A stretch of 64,000 bases of DNA from Anoplopoma fimbria (lineage: Eukaryota > Chordata > Actinopteri > Perciformes > Anoplopomatidae), in contig NC_072471.1 in assembly GCF_027596085.1 (NCBI RefSeq), positions 12,714,810-12,778,809 of the forward strand. Reading direction: 5' to 3'. The notes below the pieces were generated by a model. The model was not told where the DNA came from, ran no database searches, and saw only the letters and a program-made list of their open reading frames with translations. Position numbers and translations under genes: made by a program. This document shows positions 24,991 through 37,900 of this stretch, one piece after another (within the stretch, counting starts at the first letter, position 1; the number at the start of each line of letters is the position of its first letter).

Positions 24991-25666
24991 ATGGCGATGG
25001 CCTCTCCATCAACATCAACGGCAGGACCAGCTACGGCATCTGAGTCAGAGCTCTCAAGCCTGGGGGGCATTGAGGCCCTGAAATTGAAGGTGGGGCCGGT
25101 GCGGAGGAACCTCTTCGGGCCCGTGGACCACCAGCAGCTGCAGCAGGACTTCCAGCGGCTGCTCAGCAGGAACCTGGAGGTGGCCAGAAAGCACTGGAAC
25201 TTTGATTTCCTGAGCGAAAAGCCAGAGGAGGGCTCCAACTTCAAGTGGGAGGAGCTAAGGTACCAGGACGTGCCAGCGGTTTACCACAGCTGCACGGTTA
25301 GGCCTGCGCCGCGTCCAGTGTCCGAAAGTCGGACATCGTCTTCGTCTGGTGAGGGTTCGCCATGGTACAGCAGCTCGTCCGGATCTGGTGATGAATACCT
25401 TGAGGTGACCACGAGGGGTTGCTACCCGATTCAACGGCACAGAAAACGCAAACAGTCTGCCATCACAGGTCAGTCCACCAAATATGTTACACATTTCCAC
25501 ATTTGAGTCAAACTTATCCTGTAACACTGTTTTTATTTTTTCCCCTAATGATCATTTTGAGACTAAGTGTTTTTCCTGACTTTGAACTGTCTTCTTTCAC
25601 TATCCAGATTTCTTCAAGGTGAAGAAAAGGAAGCTTCTGCATGACAAAGCATCTTCTCGTCAGTAG
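24991..25666 (+). CDS. cdkn1a: Cyclin-dependent kinase inhibitor 1A (p21)
   Basis: Inhibits cyclin-CDK complexes and blocks PCNA-dependent DNA synthesis in the nucleus. Coding exons 24991-25468 and 25608-25666 give 178 residues. The CDI domain has the cyclin-binding RRNLFGPVD (about 38-46) and the CDK-binding WNFDFLSEKPEEG (about 69-81). The C-terminus has a basic stretch RHRKRK, then a canonical PIP box QSAITDFF (155-162) and KVKKRKLL as nuclear signal and PCNA-binding extension. The PIP box separates p21 from p27. The last intron cuts the PIP box between T and D. The middle is Ser-rich (SSSSGEGSPWYSSSSGSGDE) and likely disordered. ATG 24991 is the first in the exon; a second ATG two codons on could also serve. 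The protein is slightly longer than human p21 (164). Confidence 0.97.
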
Positions 25667-28328
25667 AAAAGCACAACCAGACCCAGAGGAGGATCACTTA
25701 GTGGTCGACATCCCTCTGCACATCACCTCACACAGATATGTGTCATATCATATGTATATATATTTGTAGCAATTTGTAAATGGCTGTAAACAAGCTCATT
25801 CAGCACGAGCTTTACAAACTCCTCTGACACCGTATACCTTAAGTTTTCAGCACAAGGAAGCTACCATATTCCTAGTTAATCTAGCTCAGTCTGTAGGAAC
25901 GGTTTTTGATGCGAATTTTAAATATTATACATGTTCTACATAATGTTTTCCTTAGCTCTTGACTATACTGTGAAATTATTTTGAATGCACTGTTAATAAC
26001 AGAAAAGAGGTTCATTATCTTCTGAACGGGTCTTGGATAGTATTTAACCTCAGTCCTCAACTTTCTTTTTTTTTTCTCTCCCTCTTGCTAAAAGTCATAA
26101 GAGGTTCTGATTAAATGAGTTACTATTCCTGGCCTCGCACCACACTTAGCCTTTAGTCTCCCCCCGGGGCTCGGATAGCACGAGTCAAGCCAGGGGTCAA
26201 AATCTCACCCTCGGCTCAAAATTTGGCAGCGCGCCTGTGATTAGCTCCGGGGCAAAGGTCAACGGTGGAGGTTCAGCAATGAGGTAATGCGGCCGTATCT
26301 GTCCAACAGTGACTTCAATTTCTGTGGGACTATTTATTTATTATTCACGAAGATAGGTCATCTGCAATTCCACCATTGCCACCTAAAAATAATGGCATTT
26401 AATGAAAACAAAAAATATATAAATTGCAAATCATATTCCCTTTTGTGCATTGCTTTATTTGCATAATGGGGCTGTAAAAATCTATATTTAATTTGGCAGC
26501 AGACCAGAACATACCTTATTTACTTGTATGTTTCCAGCTTTATGCTTGTAATAATGTAGCATTTTCCACTTGTAGGGGGCTAAATATGCCTCTTTTTCCA
26601 GGTGTTTTATCACTGTGTTGCAGCTCAGAGGAATCCAAACCTCTTGTTTTTTTTTGTTTTTTTAAGTATGAAGAGTCTAGCTGCTTCACTTTTTCTGTCT
26701 CCGTACCGTTCTATAGGTGTCTGTGCGTACATGCATTTAATTGTTAGTGACCGAAGGTGTTGGTTTGGTGAAGGTTTTTCACGGGTTGCAACAGTTGTAG
26801 CAGCAAACTCAGTTGAACCAAAGAGAAATTGCTTTGCCATTAAATTAGAAACACACCCAGTCACTCAGTGTCTGAGTAATTTTGGGTCACAGAAGGCCTC
26901 AAACAAGTCAAGATATTCAAATATATTGTGTTAACATGCCACAACTGCCCAATTTACAATTTTGGTGACTCAAATAGGATGTGCCTACTTCTTTTCCCTA
27001 ATATGGATAAAAAGCCATAACCAGGATTAATCCACTCTTACTACCTCATCCAATGGTACAAATTGCGTACAAGTTACATGCGAAATAACAAAACCAACAG
27101 AGGTCGTGTTGTTTGCGTCTACAGGCGAAAGAGAGACAGAGAGACAGAAACAAAGGGGGGTTGGGCTCTTATAATATTGTTGTGGTAAAAGCTGTCGAGG
27201 TTCAGCGCTAGGTGTCGAGTTTCACATCAGGTAAAAGAGTCAGTGTGTCAGAGCGGGGCCTAGCTGCGGGCAGGCAGGCAGGCAGGCAGCTTTTGTTGTC
27301 GCTCTGCCTCACTTTGCTTCCCCATAAGGAAAAGGGACAAACTTTAATAAGGGAAAATGTCTCAGAACAAAGAATTTCTCCAGCCAGACAAGTGGCGTGC
27401 GATTCAGACACGCTCAAGTCTCTCAGTCTCTCTTTCATGAACCAAGCGCCTCGATCTCTGCGATTAATCAGCATGAAAGGAGTTGCTCATAATCATGTTA
27501 TTCTTTCATGGGCCAACAAGGTGATATTTCACAGATCTTAAAATAGCAAACCCGGCTTTTTGAAATAGTTTTTATGACAACTTATCTATGTGTGTGAGAG
27601 TAAATGTTTGTGTGCACCTATCTTCTCAGACAAAACTTTCAGTCTATATTAACTTATTTTGTTCTGTAGGGAAATCATTTTAAAGTCCCTATGTTTTTTG
27701 GTATAACTTACTAATTGTTATTTACGAAACTATATCTTTGCACTACTTTAAACAGTTCTGACAAGAGAACATTTTTTTTGGTAATCTTTAAAAAAGAAAA
27801 AATACAAATACTCGCTGAGAAACTGAGACACAGATTAGACATTTGACATTTTAAATTAATAAAATCTTTTTTTCCCCCTCAAATCAGACTGTTAGAAACA
27901 GTTTATACATGTGTTTATTACATTGTTTCTGTATCTTGTTAGTCTTCCTCAAGTACAGTAGGTGGAAAAATAAAAATAAATCAAGGAAATCTAAAAGGAT
28001 AAATATCAAGCTTGATCTGTTAGTGTCTCACTGCCAAGCAGACTTTGCTTTCCTAAATCACAGTTGCAGCTATATCGAAGTGTTGTGTGTTTCTGTTGTA
28101 ACTTTGTACATGCATGAATGAAAGATAATCTTTGTACAACATTTGTCATAATTTTATTGTAATTTAATGCTGGTTTATGTACCCTTGCAACATGTAAGAA
28201 GTGGATATGTTTGGGATCAGAATCATATCCTTTTTGATGATATTTGTAAAGAAAATATATTTCTGGGTTGTTGGTGCGCTGTTACCTTTCATATTTTTTG
28301 ATTTCTTAGAGCGTGCTCAAATAATAAA
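25667..28328 (+). promoter_or_regulatory. cdkn1a 3' UTR / downstream region
   Basis: Probable long 3' UTR. Candidate AATAAA signals lie at 27858-27863 and 28323-28328; which is used is unknown. It contains an AU-rich run with overlapping ATTTA motifs (26331-26345), of the kind bound by HuR in mammalian p21 mRNA, and a block of higher G/C (26150-26330). (GGCA)n lies at 27269-27290. Frames here are not gene-like. Confidence 0.5.
26249..26261 (+). promoter_or_regulatory. DR1 nuclear-receptor element
   Basis: GGGGCAAAGGTCA is a near-ideal direct repeat with 1-nt spacing (HNF4/PPAR-RXR type). It lies 580 bp after the cdkn1a stop inside a higher-G/C block. Function is inferred from the motif alone. 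Confidence 0.4.
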
Positions 28329-28329
28329 A

Positions 28330-30193
28330 TGATGAATAAGATTGATACAAACTACAAAATAATGGTCTGAAGTTTTGTTTCCACTGTGAGGTTTATTGAT
28401 TATTGGCACCCCCTGGTGGTTTAAATGTAACACTGCGCACAAAGTCAATCATTTGGTAATAGTTTGTCTGAATTCAATTCTATCAACTAGAAGCTATTAT
28501 AAAAGGAAGTTCAGTAAGGAAACACTAGTTACAAGACCAAAATAATTAAAGAAGCAATTTCACCTATACCATTAGTGTTTTATCATAAATATTCCGTATA
28601 TAACTCAGTGTGCAAAATGTCACTTACATTTATTTAAAATGATAATCTGCATTTACATTAGTTAAAACTGAAAAAGTACACAATAAAAATAAAACAACAA
28701 ATATGACACAGATAGTGTTATACATTCCGCATACATTTCAATTTATATTCCATTACATTTGGCAGGTTCAGAGACAGCAGAGGTGCAGGTGTCTCATTTT
28801 TCAGCTCCATTACTCTTGGTTTAACATAAGGAACACGCCTCATAACATTGATGAAGATGATAGAAAAATGCCCAAATGTCACACTTCTTAGATTTTAAAA
28901 GCACTTTAAATGGTCTACATGCAACTGAGCAAACTATTTGTTGTGTCTGGAAAATCACTACTCAGTCTTTCTTACTGATTTTAAATCAAGACAATCTGCT
29001 GTCTGTTGTTGTTGTCTGGTTACAGTGTCTCGTAAAGAAGACAACCTGCCCAAACATAAAAACATAAACTAGCATGTGGCTGGTATTGATATTGTAAAAG
29101 TATTGGACCTTCAGTGGCCTTTAAAAGTCAATAACAAATATTTTCCGACAGATTTGCAGTCAAGTTCCCCAAACAAATGTGCAAATGTGCAGCTTCTGCT
29201 ATTATGTGTATTTTACATTTAATGTGCAATAGGGAAGCTACACTATAAACCAAATGTGTGAGACAAGACAATGGTATTTTTCTCATCGTGTTCCTGACGG
29301 TGTTTGTGTGACGGTTTTCACGGCGATTGCTTGTGACTTAAGACACTAAAACTTCAAAAAGGAATGAGCATTTATCATTCAGTGACAGAATTTAGAGAAC
29401 CAGTCCCTGGATATACATTATAGTTTTATAACCCTGATTCAAAAAACTGTAAACAAGAGAAATCAAGTGGCTGTGACGAGAAAGTTTCCAAAAATACCCA
29501 GTTAAGATCTAAGTGAATCACTTAAACCTTTGCCTAATCACCATACTACAGTGCAATGTTCATTATCTTGACCACAAGCAACAAAAATATCATACATATC
29601 TACAAAAGCTGACAACGCATTTCTGCATTACAATTATTATTCACATTCTTTAGGCGATCCTGACCCCCAAAATTATCTCAGAGGGCCTGAGCTTTGGGTT
29701 AAGAACCCGTAATTTTAAAGGGCTAAACTTCATTCAACTTGGCCCTAGAGCATCTTCATTTAAAAAAAGATTTTTACATCCATTTTAAATCATAAAATAT
29801 ATACAGTTGTACATTCCGTGATGGCCCCGTAAGGACCGAATTCATAGACTGGACAGCTCCATTTATTAGCCTTTTTCAAACAGGCACTTCAACTCAACGT
29901 CTAAATCCTTTTAGTCACACTAAAATAAGTGTGCATTTACATTTTTAGGCTTTTAGTGAGTGGATAAGACTTCAGTTTTGTGGTCGGAGACTGTCTGCCT
30001 GCTCACATGGGTGTTAATATACAAAAAACGGTGGTTGTGGGAAGTAAAGTGGTGTCTCTCTAATTGTGGCAGTGAGAAACAGCATCCCATCAATCTTTCC
30101 ACTTCCCAAAACTCACTTAATAGCAGCCGTTTGTGAGCAGCCCTGCTGTGTCACTGATAAGAGTAGGACAATAATGGCTGGCAGATGTCACTT
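28330..30193 (-). other. slc37a3 3' UTR and spacer
   Basis: A/T-rich DNA after the slc37a3 stop. TTTATT at 29862-29867 is a candidate minus-strand poly(A) signal about 330 nt after the stop; others lie farther on (28629, 28391). No exon or repeat recognised. Confidence 0.4.
28406..28420 (-). promoter_or_regulatory. CTCF-like motif, reverse orientation
   Basis: On the minus strand it reads ACCACCAGGGGGTGC, close to the CTCF core. It sits in the tail-to-tail spacer between cdkn1a and slc37a3 and faces the plus-strand motifs near 14.7 kb. Confidence 0.45.
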
Positions 30194-33100
30194 TCACAGC
30201 TGGCGTCGCAGCGCTTGTCTGTCCCTCCACATGGCACGCACCTCATTGAGGAGCAACGGAGTGATGAACACAATGCTACCCGCTGTCTGTAACATAAAAA
30301 CACAAGGGTTGTGTTGATTAATTTAATGTTATACAATCACATGCTGCTGTGTTGCTGTGGGTAAGGATACAATTAGGCTTCCACTAGTGAACAAACAAGT
30401 GGGGATAAAAAAAAAGGAATAAGCACAAACATTGGGCTATCAGCTGGAAATTAAACTTTACTTTAAACCCATGCAAAAAAAACAACATATATTAATATAC
30501 CTAATGATAGGTTTCAGTTAGAAATAATTTATGCCAATGTATTGTAAAAACAAACACCTGTAAGACCGGCCTTCTCACAGCAGATATTTTGAATTGTTGT
30601 AGTAGGAAAGCATCGGTATTAACACATTTGAACTACACCTGTCCCCTATTGTGACATGTCAAAATGTCCATAGCTAACCCTTGGGCCTTCCTACGAACAT
30701 TTTTGTTCAGTTTTTTTATTTTATTTTGGAAGTTCAAATATAGATCCTACATATAGTGGGAACTGTGTAGCCAAAACACAGACTCTCAGACCCTGAAGGA
30801 CTAAATGTCTCCATTAAAAATTGTAGATTTTAGATTTTTTTCACAAGATTGAGACATTTTCTCATATTTGCTCTACGGGGTAAAATACATGCTATTTTCC
30901 TGGTTTCCTGGACAAAAAATAAAAAAGCCTCAAAACCATTGCGACTGCTAATGATTGACATATCCTAGACTGAAAAGAATTACATTTTTTAGTTAGGTTT
31001 TTATTAATAAAAAAATAAGCAGTGGAAACTTGTATTTTAAAGGGTTGTATGATATAAATTAATATTTAGTAGTGGTGATCAGGACTAAGGTTGGTTAAAA
31101 TATTTAACTAAGTAAAAGTGGAAAATACTATAAATCCAATTTCATGGCAGTTTTGTGACGCAGACACCTCTGTCCTCTAAATACATCAGAGCGATTTTTT
31201 AAAGTGAGGCAAAGTGTTGAAAAGGCCTACTGTGATTTTCTTACCATGACCACGAAGAAGTAGAAGACACACATCCAGCCCAGCCTGCTCTCAATCAGGG
31301 AGACCAGGTACTAGAGGAGGACAGAGATATAAATGCACAAGTCAAATGTCTTTCTGTGGGTGTGACTGCAGGTGTAATTAATACACAACCATGTGTTATG
31401 AAACTGTCAATGCAAAGCTAAAATCCATACTAAAAACACACTGCAGTGCTCTCATAGTTACCGTTATTCCAGAAAACATAACTATTAAAATAATGCAGTG
31501 ATGCCACTTTTAAAAGTAAGTTGATGACAACGAGTTGTAAAAATAACTACATTTAAAAGTGCAAACTAGCGATTTCATTATGTAAAAATAGAAACATGGT
31601 GTCAAATGTATCCCTTATAGTACATTGAGGTTTTATTAAATTAATCGCACGACAACAGTGTCTTAACAAGCCATGACTTGATGATCAATGCTTTTAACTG
31701 GGGTGGTCCATCAAAAAACATATTTTATGTCCTATATTCTGTAGTTTAATCTGAACTCTTCCTGATGTTTAAATACATTTGTTTGTATAGTGAACAGAGT
31801 TTTCTTTGTGAAATTCCCTGTAGTTTTTGTTCACCTGTCCAAAAGCAGCTCCTATGCTTCCAGTTCCATCCACTATGCCAGTGACAGTAGCCAAGGCCTC
31901 CTGACTGCCCCTCAGAGCATCCTGTCTGCCGAGGTCAGCAGATATGGCGGAGCTGATCATATTAGATGGACCGCCAATGAAGAAGCCAGTAGTAGCTAAC
32001 AGCGCAGAGTTTATCACTTTGTCATTGGGTGAGTCTGAGAAGGATGGAGAAAGACAGAGAGTAGGAGTAGTTTAACGAGGCTTTGGTAGATTGGTGCTGA
32101 TTGATTGCTAAACTAATCTTAAAGTCTATACTCACTGCTGTATCCAACCAGGGCTCCCATCGCCAGCGCCAGGCTAACGGCCAACACTGGGGCTCTCTTT
32201 CCCATTAAGTCAGAAATCAAACCCTGAACTGTCCCTCCTGACACAAAAACACAAAATGACAAAAGAGATGCAATGTCAAAAGAGGATGTTTATGTATACA
32301 AGACACAGAGGAGGACATAAATAAAAAAACAAAATGCACTCAAAGAATATACTTCAATTAGCATTATCTTTAAATAGTTAAGCGAGATTCAGTCTACAAG
32401 AAAATATTTTAACATGTCCAAAGAAATGTGGCTTATTTTGTCTTTTTTTTTTTTACTATACCACAAACAATGAAGAAAATGTTTTTCAACAACTAAAATT
32501 TCAATGAAACTAAGATTAAATAAAAGGAAGAAATTGCATACATTTGCCTGCCACTCACCAATAATCCCTCCAACATCGTACCACACAGACAGGCGGTCGG
32601 CCTCAGCCTCCTTCCATCCGTAGTTGTTGCTCAGGTAGAAAGGAAGCCAGAAGAAGAAGGAGTAGTTGACCAGCTTCAGACAAGCATAAGCCAGGGAATA
32701 CTGCAGAAGAAACAGACACCCAGTCAACATGCGTTTGTATAATTTAATCTCTATCTGTTTGTAAATGAGTTGTGCACTCACAGGCAACACTCCAGGCAGA
32801 CAGAAAGCCTGGCAGAAGCCGATTGCTCTGGGAATCTCTGCAGGAGGTTCGTCCTGCTGCTGAATCGACGGGCATTGTCTGTCATACACCTCCGCCTCCA
32901 CATCATCATCCTCGTCACTCATCAAAGGCCTGTGGCTGTCAGAGTCCGTCTCCACCGCACTCAGTCCGGTCTCTGAGTCTGAGCTCAAACCTGACGCACA
33001 CAATCAAACATTCAAGTAGTGAAGATTCAATCAATTTAGGCAATAAAGACTTTAAACTGTTTCTATTTCAAGCAGAATACAAGGTCAGAAGGGCGTCCAT

Positions 33101-35903
33101 GGGAATGAGGTCAATCTAAAGTGAACACACTTTTTTTTCCAACATGTTCCTTGCAGTCCTTACCGACTTCTTTTGGAGAGGTAAGTAGGCCAAAGAACAC
33201 CACCACCCCACCGGCAAACTGGACCACTGATGTCACCAGGAAGGCATACTGCACACAGCAACAGACGGTACATCATGTTAGCATTGAGCTGCTGAGAAAG
33301 TTATAGTAAAAGGTTTCAATAAATGTGTTTCTTACCTCATATCCATACTTGAGCACGCTAGAAGCCAGGAAGGCACCCAGGATGTTGCCTACAGAGGCAC
33401 AAGCACTCCACAGGCCAAACACAAAGCCACGGCTGGAAGACAGCATCATGAATTCAATCAGAGAAAGTTAAAAATGCCTTATATTAAAATCCGGTAATAA
33501 ATAAAGTAAATTCAATACCATTTCAAATATTTAAATGTTCTACTAAACACAACTTCAGGCAGCTCATTGACATGCTATTTTGATATTCAGCAAATTATGT
33601 TCACAAGTCCTGCCACTGAGGAAAAACTGAGTCTAAATAGCGTCTATGTTTTGGCAGCAGCACCAGTGAATGGGTGTCATTGTACAGTGTGAGTGTGAGT
33701 GTGGGTTTCCGTGTGGTGGGGGTGTGTATCATAAAGCTCCACTTGACAGACACCAACTGGACTAAATATTTCTAGGCTGGATAGATGTTGCCGTTGTAGT
33801 TCCCTAAAGCGATGTCAGTTAAATGCAGGTTTTGTAAACAGAAAAATGTCACGCACCCCGTTTTGCCGAACCAGTTGCCCATGACGGCCACAACGCAGGG
33901 CCAGACGGCTGACTGCAGCAGGCCGTTCACCACCCAAAGGCCACAGTACAGATAGATGTTGTAGATGTGGAGCCATTCGGTGAGAGTGCCAAACACAAAC
34001 TCCTACAAACACACAGACAGCTACAGTTGTATTCCAAAATATTATACAAACGCAGTGTTTTGGGAACAAATGTTAACTGCTTTTTAATGTTCAATTAAGA
34101 AACCGTCTATGAATAGCATGCAGATTGCACAACTTGACACTAACATAAGCTACCTGTCAAGTTCTACACACAGCTGAACACAAGGTCTATGTAGACTCAC
34201 CACTGCAGCAGAGCCACACAGGCCGAAGCAGAGCACGTAGCGCAGGTTCACTCTGTCCCCGATCACACCGCTCAAATACAGACCCTGTGTGGACAGGACC
34301 AACAAAGAGTGACACAAACGACAAAGAAGTTGCCAATTCACACAGAAAGTCCTGTTCACTACTCACCACCGCATATGAGAAGAGGAAGATGGAGTCCAGA
34401 GCTCCCAGGAACAGAGTGGCCTGCTTTTCATCTTCAAACAGATGATTGTCCTCCCATGTCTGCGACGGTCAAGAGAAAACACTGTTAATTATATGCAGAT
34501 TATTTACAGTAGGAGTTATAATGTTATTGATTGTCGTGCTGCTCTGTTCTGCCGGTGCCCTTTTACCTCGCCAGGGGAGAAAGCTGGTGCGCTGCCATTC
34601 CGGACAGATGGTGTCCACTGGGCCGAGATGCTGACTTTTACATTGCTGAATGTCTTCCTGGATGCATGCAGCAACACATAGCTGGAGAGACAGAAAACTG
34701 TTTAATTTAGCAAGTAAAGGCAACAGGGGTTTGATAGAGATTTATCTAAACCGTCCATGTAGAAAGAAAAAGTCAAAGTTCATTAGAACGCTGGAGGGGA
34801 TGCAGAACACTAATATAATTGAGCAATAGTTATAGTTTTATTCAACATCAGTATAACAGCAAATGTTTTGAAAAATGGCAATTATGTACGTTATAATACC
34901 ATAATACTTGACCTATTAATAGTCTTTTAAAGGATCTACTTAGTTGTCTTTGGTGACATAAGGTCACATACAGCATTTATTGAAGAAAGAATTGAAAGAA
35001 TTTACAAGAAACACTGGAATGCAACATCTTTATCTGTAAACAGGAAATGGTTGAAACCCCACATTTTCAGCTACACAGCAGTATGCACTGTGTACTACTT
35101 CCTGCTGCAGACGGCACTTTGCTTTGCTCCTGCTAGGAGTTTTAACATGGCCTTAGACTTGCGATACCACATCTACTGCAAATAAAGATTAACAGCACTG
35201 ACTGAAATAAACACATGGCAGGAAACTTACAGGGTGGCAAAGAGTTTTATCCTTCTCTGTTTAACATTGCAGTACATTTTCCATTTACAGGGTTTGTACT
35301 TGTAGACAATTAGCTCTGAAAAGAGCAAATACCTATGCAAACACGTTATCTCCAAATACTATACAAAATGCATGTTTTTTTTGTTTTTCACAATTAGAAA
35401 ACATTACAATTAATTTTCACTGCATTTTAGACCTTTGAGACCCCAACCCAGCCTATTGGAAATCAGTACTTATTGTCCATGTTATCTTGACCTCGTCTGA
35501 CCTGGGATCAGGTTACCTTGCCCCATAAACCTTTCACCTAAATGTACAGCTCATACCCATTCACAGTGTGTTCCTGCACACCTGGCATCCTCTTATTCAA
35601 CAAAGCTGCTGCAGAAATTGGTCTTTCCAATGAATTTGCAATAAATTAACACACTCATAACAGATAAACTTAAAAAACAACAACACAAAAGCCTTAAAAA
35701 AAAAAGTCATACAAGTCAGGTCACTCACTCGGGTCTCGAGTTACTCTGAGGACATCAGGTCATCTAGAAACTAACATTTACAATGGCAGCAGGTTTGAGG
35801 AAGACCTTTAAGATTACCTAGATTACCTAAAGAAGGTGAGGAGGAAGGCAACCAGATGGTGATGAGTGTACTGTGACAGGTAGCCACAGCACGGGGGAGG
35901 CAT
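30194..35903 (-). CDS. slc37a3: Solute carrier family 37 member 3, MFS transporter
   Basis: Twelve-helix major facilitator protein of the sugar-phosphate exchanger family. Human SLC37A3 works with ATRAID in lysosomes. Thirteen coding exons: 35903-35827, 34681-34567, 34459-34367, 34284-34201, 34002-33857, 33432-33336, 33248-33164, 32990-32782, 32700-32559, 32237-32136, 32034-31835, 31310-31245 and 30286-30194. They join in frame to 502 residues (human 494). Landmarks are SQYTHHHLVAFLLTFF, HASRKTFSNVKVSIS, MGNWFGK (164-170), the acidic cytosolic loop DSDSHRPLMSDEDDD, KLVNYSFFFWLPFYLSNN and FFIGGPSNMISSAISADLGR. The subtype follows from residue-level match to SLC37A3 and the neighbouring dennd2a, as at human 7q34. 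The start is the first ATG of the exon that encodes the HHH block. Confidence 0.96.
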
Positions 35904-36473
35904 CACAGGGGCGGCCGGAGGGAGGAAGAGGAGGTGGAGGACGAGAAGGGAAGTCTTCAGAGGGAAAACCAAAAGGACAAGGAGGGGGTCCAGCTATAGT
36001 TCCCCACTAAGCCAGAGGGGACAAGCACATCACTAGGGGAACAACAAAGAAAGGACGGGATTGGAAATAAAAATTTAAATGCTTTACTGCACTAATGTGT
36101 ATTATTGATAAAAGGACAACAGCTTTTACAAAATACTAATTGCAGAAACATTTTATTGGTCCTTTGATGACTGAGTGAGGGCACAAAACAACAACATTGT
36201 CTATGAACAAGAGAAAATTAAAAGGACATATATGCAGTGACCACACATACATAGAAACCCCTGTTAGATAACTTATGTCCCCGTTTACAACCACCACAAA
36301 ACGTAGGTTTAAAGCTGACCACGCAGTGTTTCATGCAATTTCCAAAAGTTTACATGTGCAGCATTTGAGTTCACCCAAGACTGTGGTGATCAGATGATGA
36401 ATATTATTTTACCTGATTATACCAGTCCTGGATGAATCCTGTACTACAACAGGCAACACTAGCTTGTAGAAAG

Positions 36474-36620
36474 TACATTACATTACATTACATTACAGTC
36501 ATTTAGCAGACGCTTTTATCCAAAGCGACTTACAATCAGTAGTATATTACATATCATTACACATCATTCACCCATTCACACACTGATGACAGGCTACCCC
36601 TTTGGGGTAAAAGAACGGGT
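36474..36620 (+). repeat. Fish repeat with CATTTAGCAGACGC core
   Basis: Five TACAT/CATTA units lead into CATTTAGCAGACGCTTTTAT and CCAAAGCGACTTACAA, a motif found in thousands of copies in teleost genomes. Ends were not defined and the class (SINE or DNA element) is left open. Confidence 0.75.
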
Positions 36621-37279
36621 ATGAATACATGCATCTGGTCTGAATGTTGGGGTGTGAACAGGCACCAACAGGTATCAATGAGCCCAGTGTGTACTGACTG
36701 CCACTGAAACCATTAGACCTCTCCCACCAGCCCGTTCAGCTGTAACCATGCATAGCCTTTACACAGGACTCTACCTCAACTTGGAGTATCTGCCGATACC
36801 GAGAACTGATCGGGAACCAGTGCTCTTTCCCCCTTAAATTCAAAATCTGTATACTTCACAGTGTGGACCTAATTAGACTCATGTTTTTGAAGGGTAAACA
36901 CGAGATTATAGATTGCTGTTGTACAAAAAAAACCGCACAGTGACTGAATGTCTGTGACTTATAGAGAAAACACTGATATTTATTTTACACTGACAAAGAT
37001 ACTGCATTTAATGTGGATTGGATTGTGGCTTTATTTTGCAGGTCAGAAGCCAAACTGTTTAGAACCATTCATCTAAGAAAAACATATATGTAATTGAATT
37101 GCCTCTCTTTTATTTCCTTGATAAATCATTTCCTAACAAGCCAATGTTTTTTCACATGATTGTCACTCCAGCCATGAATTCCTGGCTGTTATTTAGGCTG
37201 CTGGCGAGGGAGAGTAAAGCACTCATGTGTAGTAAAGGTGTCCTATGAGTGAGTAAAGCCACTTCAGCGGGACAGGTCT

Positions 37280-37370
37280 TGCATTGAGAATTTTACTTGA
37301 GTAAAGGTTTGCAAGCATAATCAGGCAAATGTACCAAAAGTATGAGATGCAGAAGTACTCACTTCAGAAA
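37280..37370 (+). repeat. Degraded AGTAAAAGTACT-type repeat
   Basis: TGCATTGAGAATTTTACTTG, AGTAAAGGTTTGCAAG and GTACCAAAAGTATGAG follow the same order as the copy at 13735-13905. It is old, with no visible ends. Confidence 0.5.
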
Positions 37371-37573
37371 AAAAGGACTTAGTGTCACACTTTTTTTTCT
37401 TCCATTAATCGTTTATTTGGTATGTAAAAATTCAGAAAATCGTGAGAAATCACAAGTTCTCAGAGCATAAAGGGACATCTTCAAAATGTTTTGTCTAAAG
37501 CTGCAACTAATGATTATTTCCATTGTCAATTAATCTGTTTATTATTTTCTCAATTTATTAAGGTATGCAAGCA

Positions 37574-37575
<2 letters not shown>

Positions 37576-37607
<32 letters not shown>
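37576..37607. repeat. (TA)n microsatellite
   Basis: About 32 bp of TA/AT dinucleotide, followed by more A/T-rich sequence. Confidence 0.95.
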
Positions 37608-37609
<2 letters not shown>

Positions 37610-37744
37610 GAAATATTATTATATATATATTTGCATATCACAACCTATTATCAGTAAAAAAAAATAAAAATGGGCCATTAGAGGAAACTGGTAAATTGTA
37701 GCAGGTGCTTGTCTCACCAAAAGGAACTGGTAATTGGTAAGAAT

Positions 37745-37900
37745 CTGACCTGGTTATATAGATAACATAACCAGTAACATTATCAAGCTTGCCTTCAGCC
37801 ACAAATCTATTTAAGCTTGGGCCACAAACCTACTTTGTTAGGTTTAGGGAAATACTTGATTTGGGTTAAAATAAACCCTCTTTGGCAGAAAGCCTTGAAG
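37745..37900 (-). repeat. Dispersed fish repeat, CCTAAACCTAAC type
   Basis: On the minus strand it reads TTAACCCAAATCAAG, then TTTCCCTAAACCTAAC, the same kind of sequence as the copy at 20265-20480 but in the opposite orientation. Confidence 0.5.
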
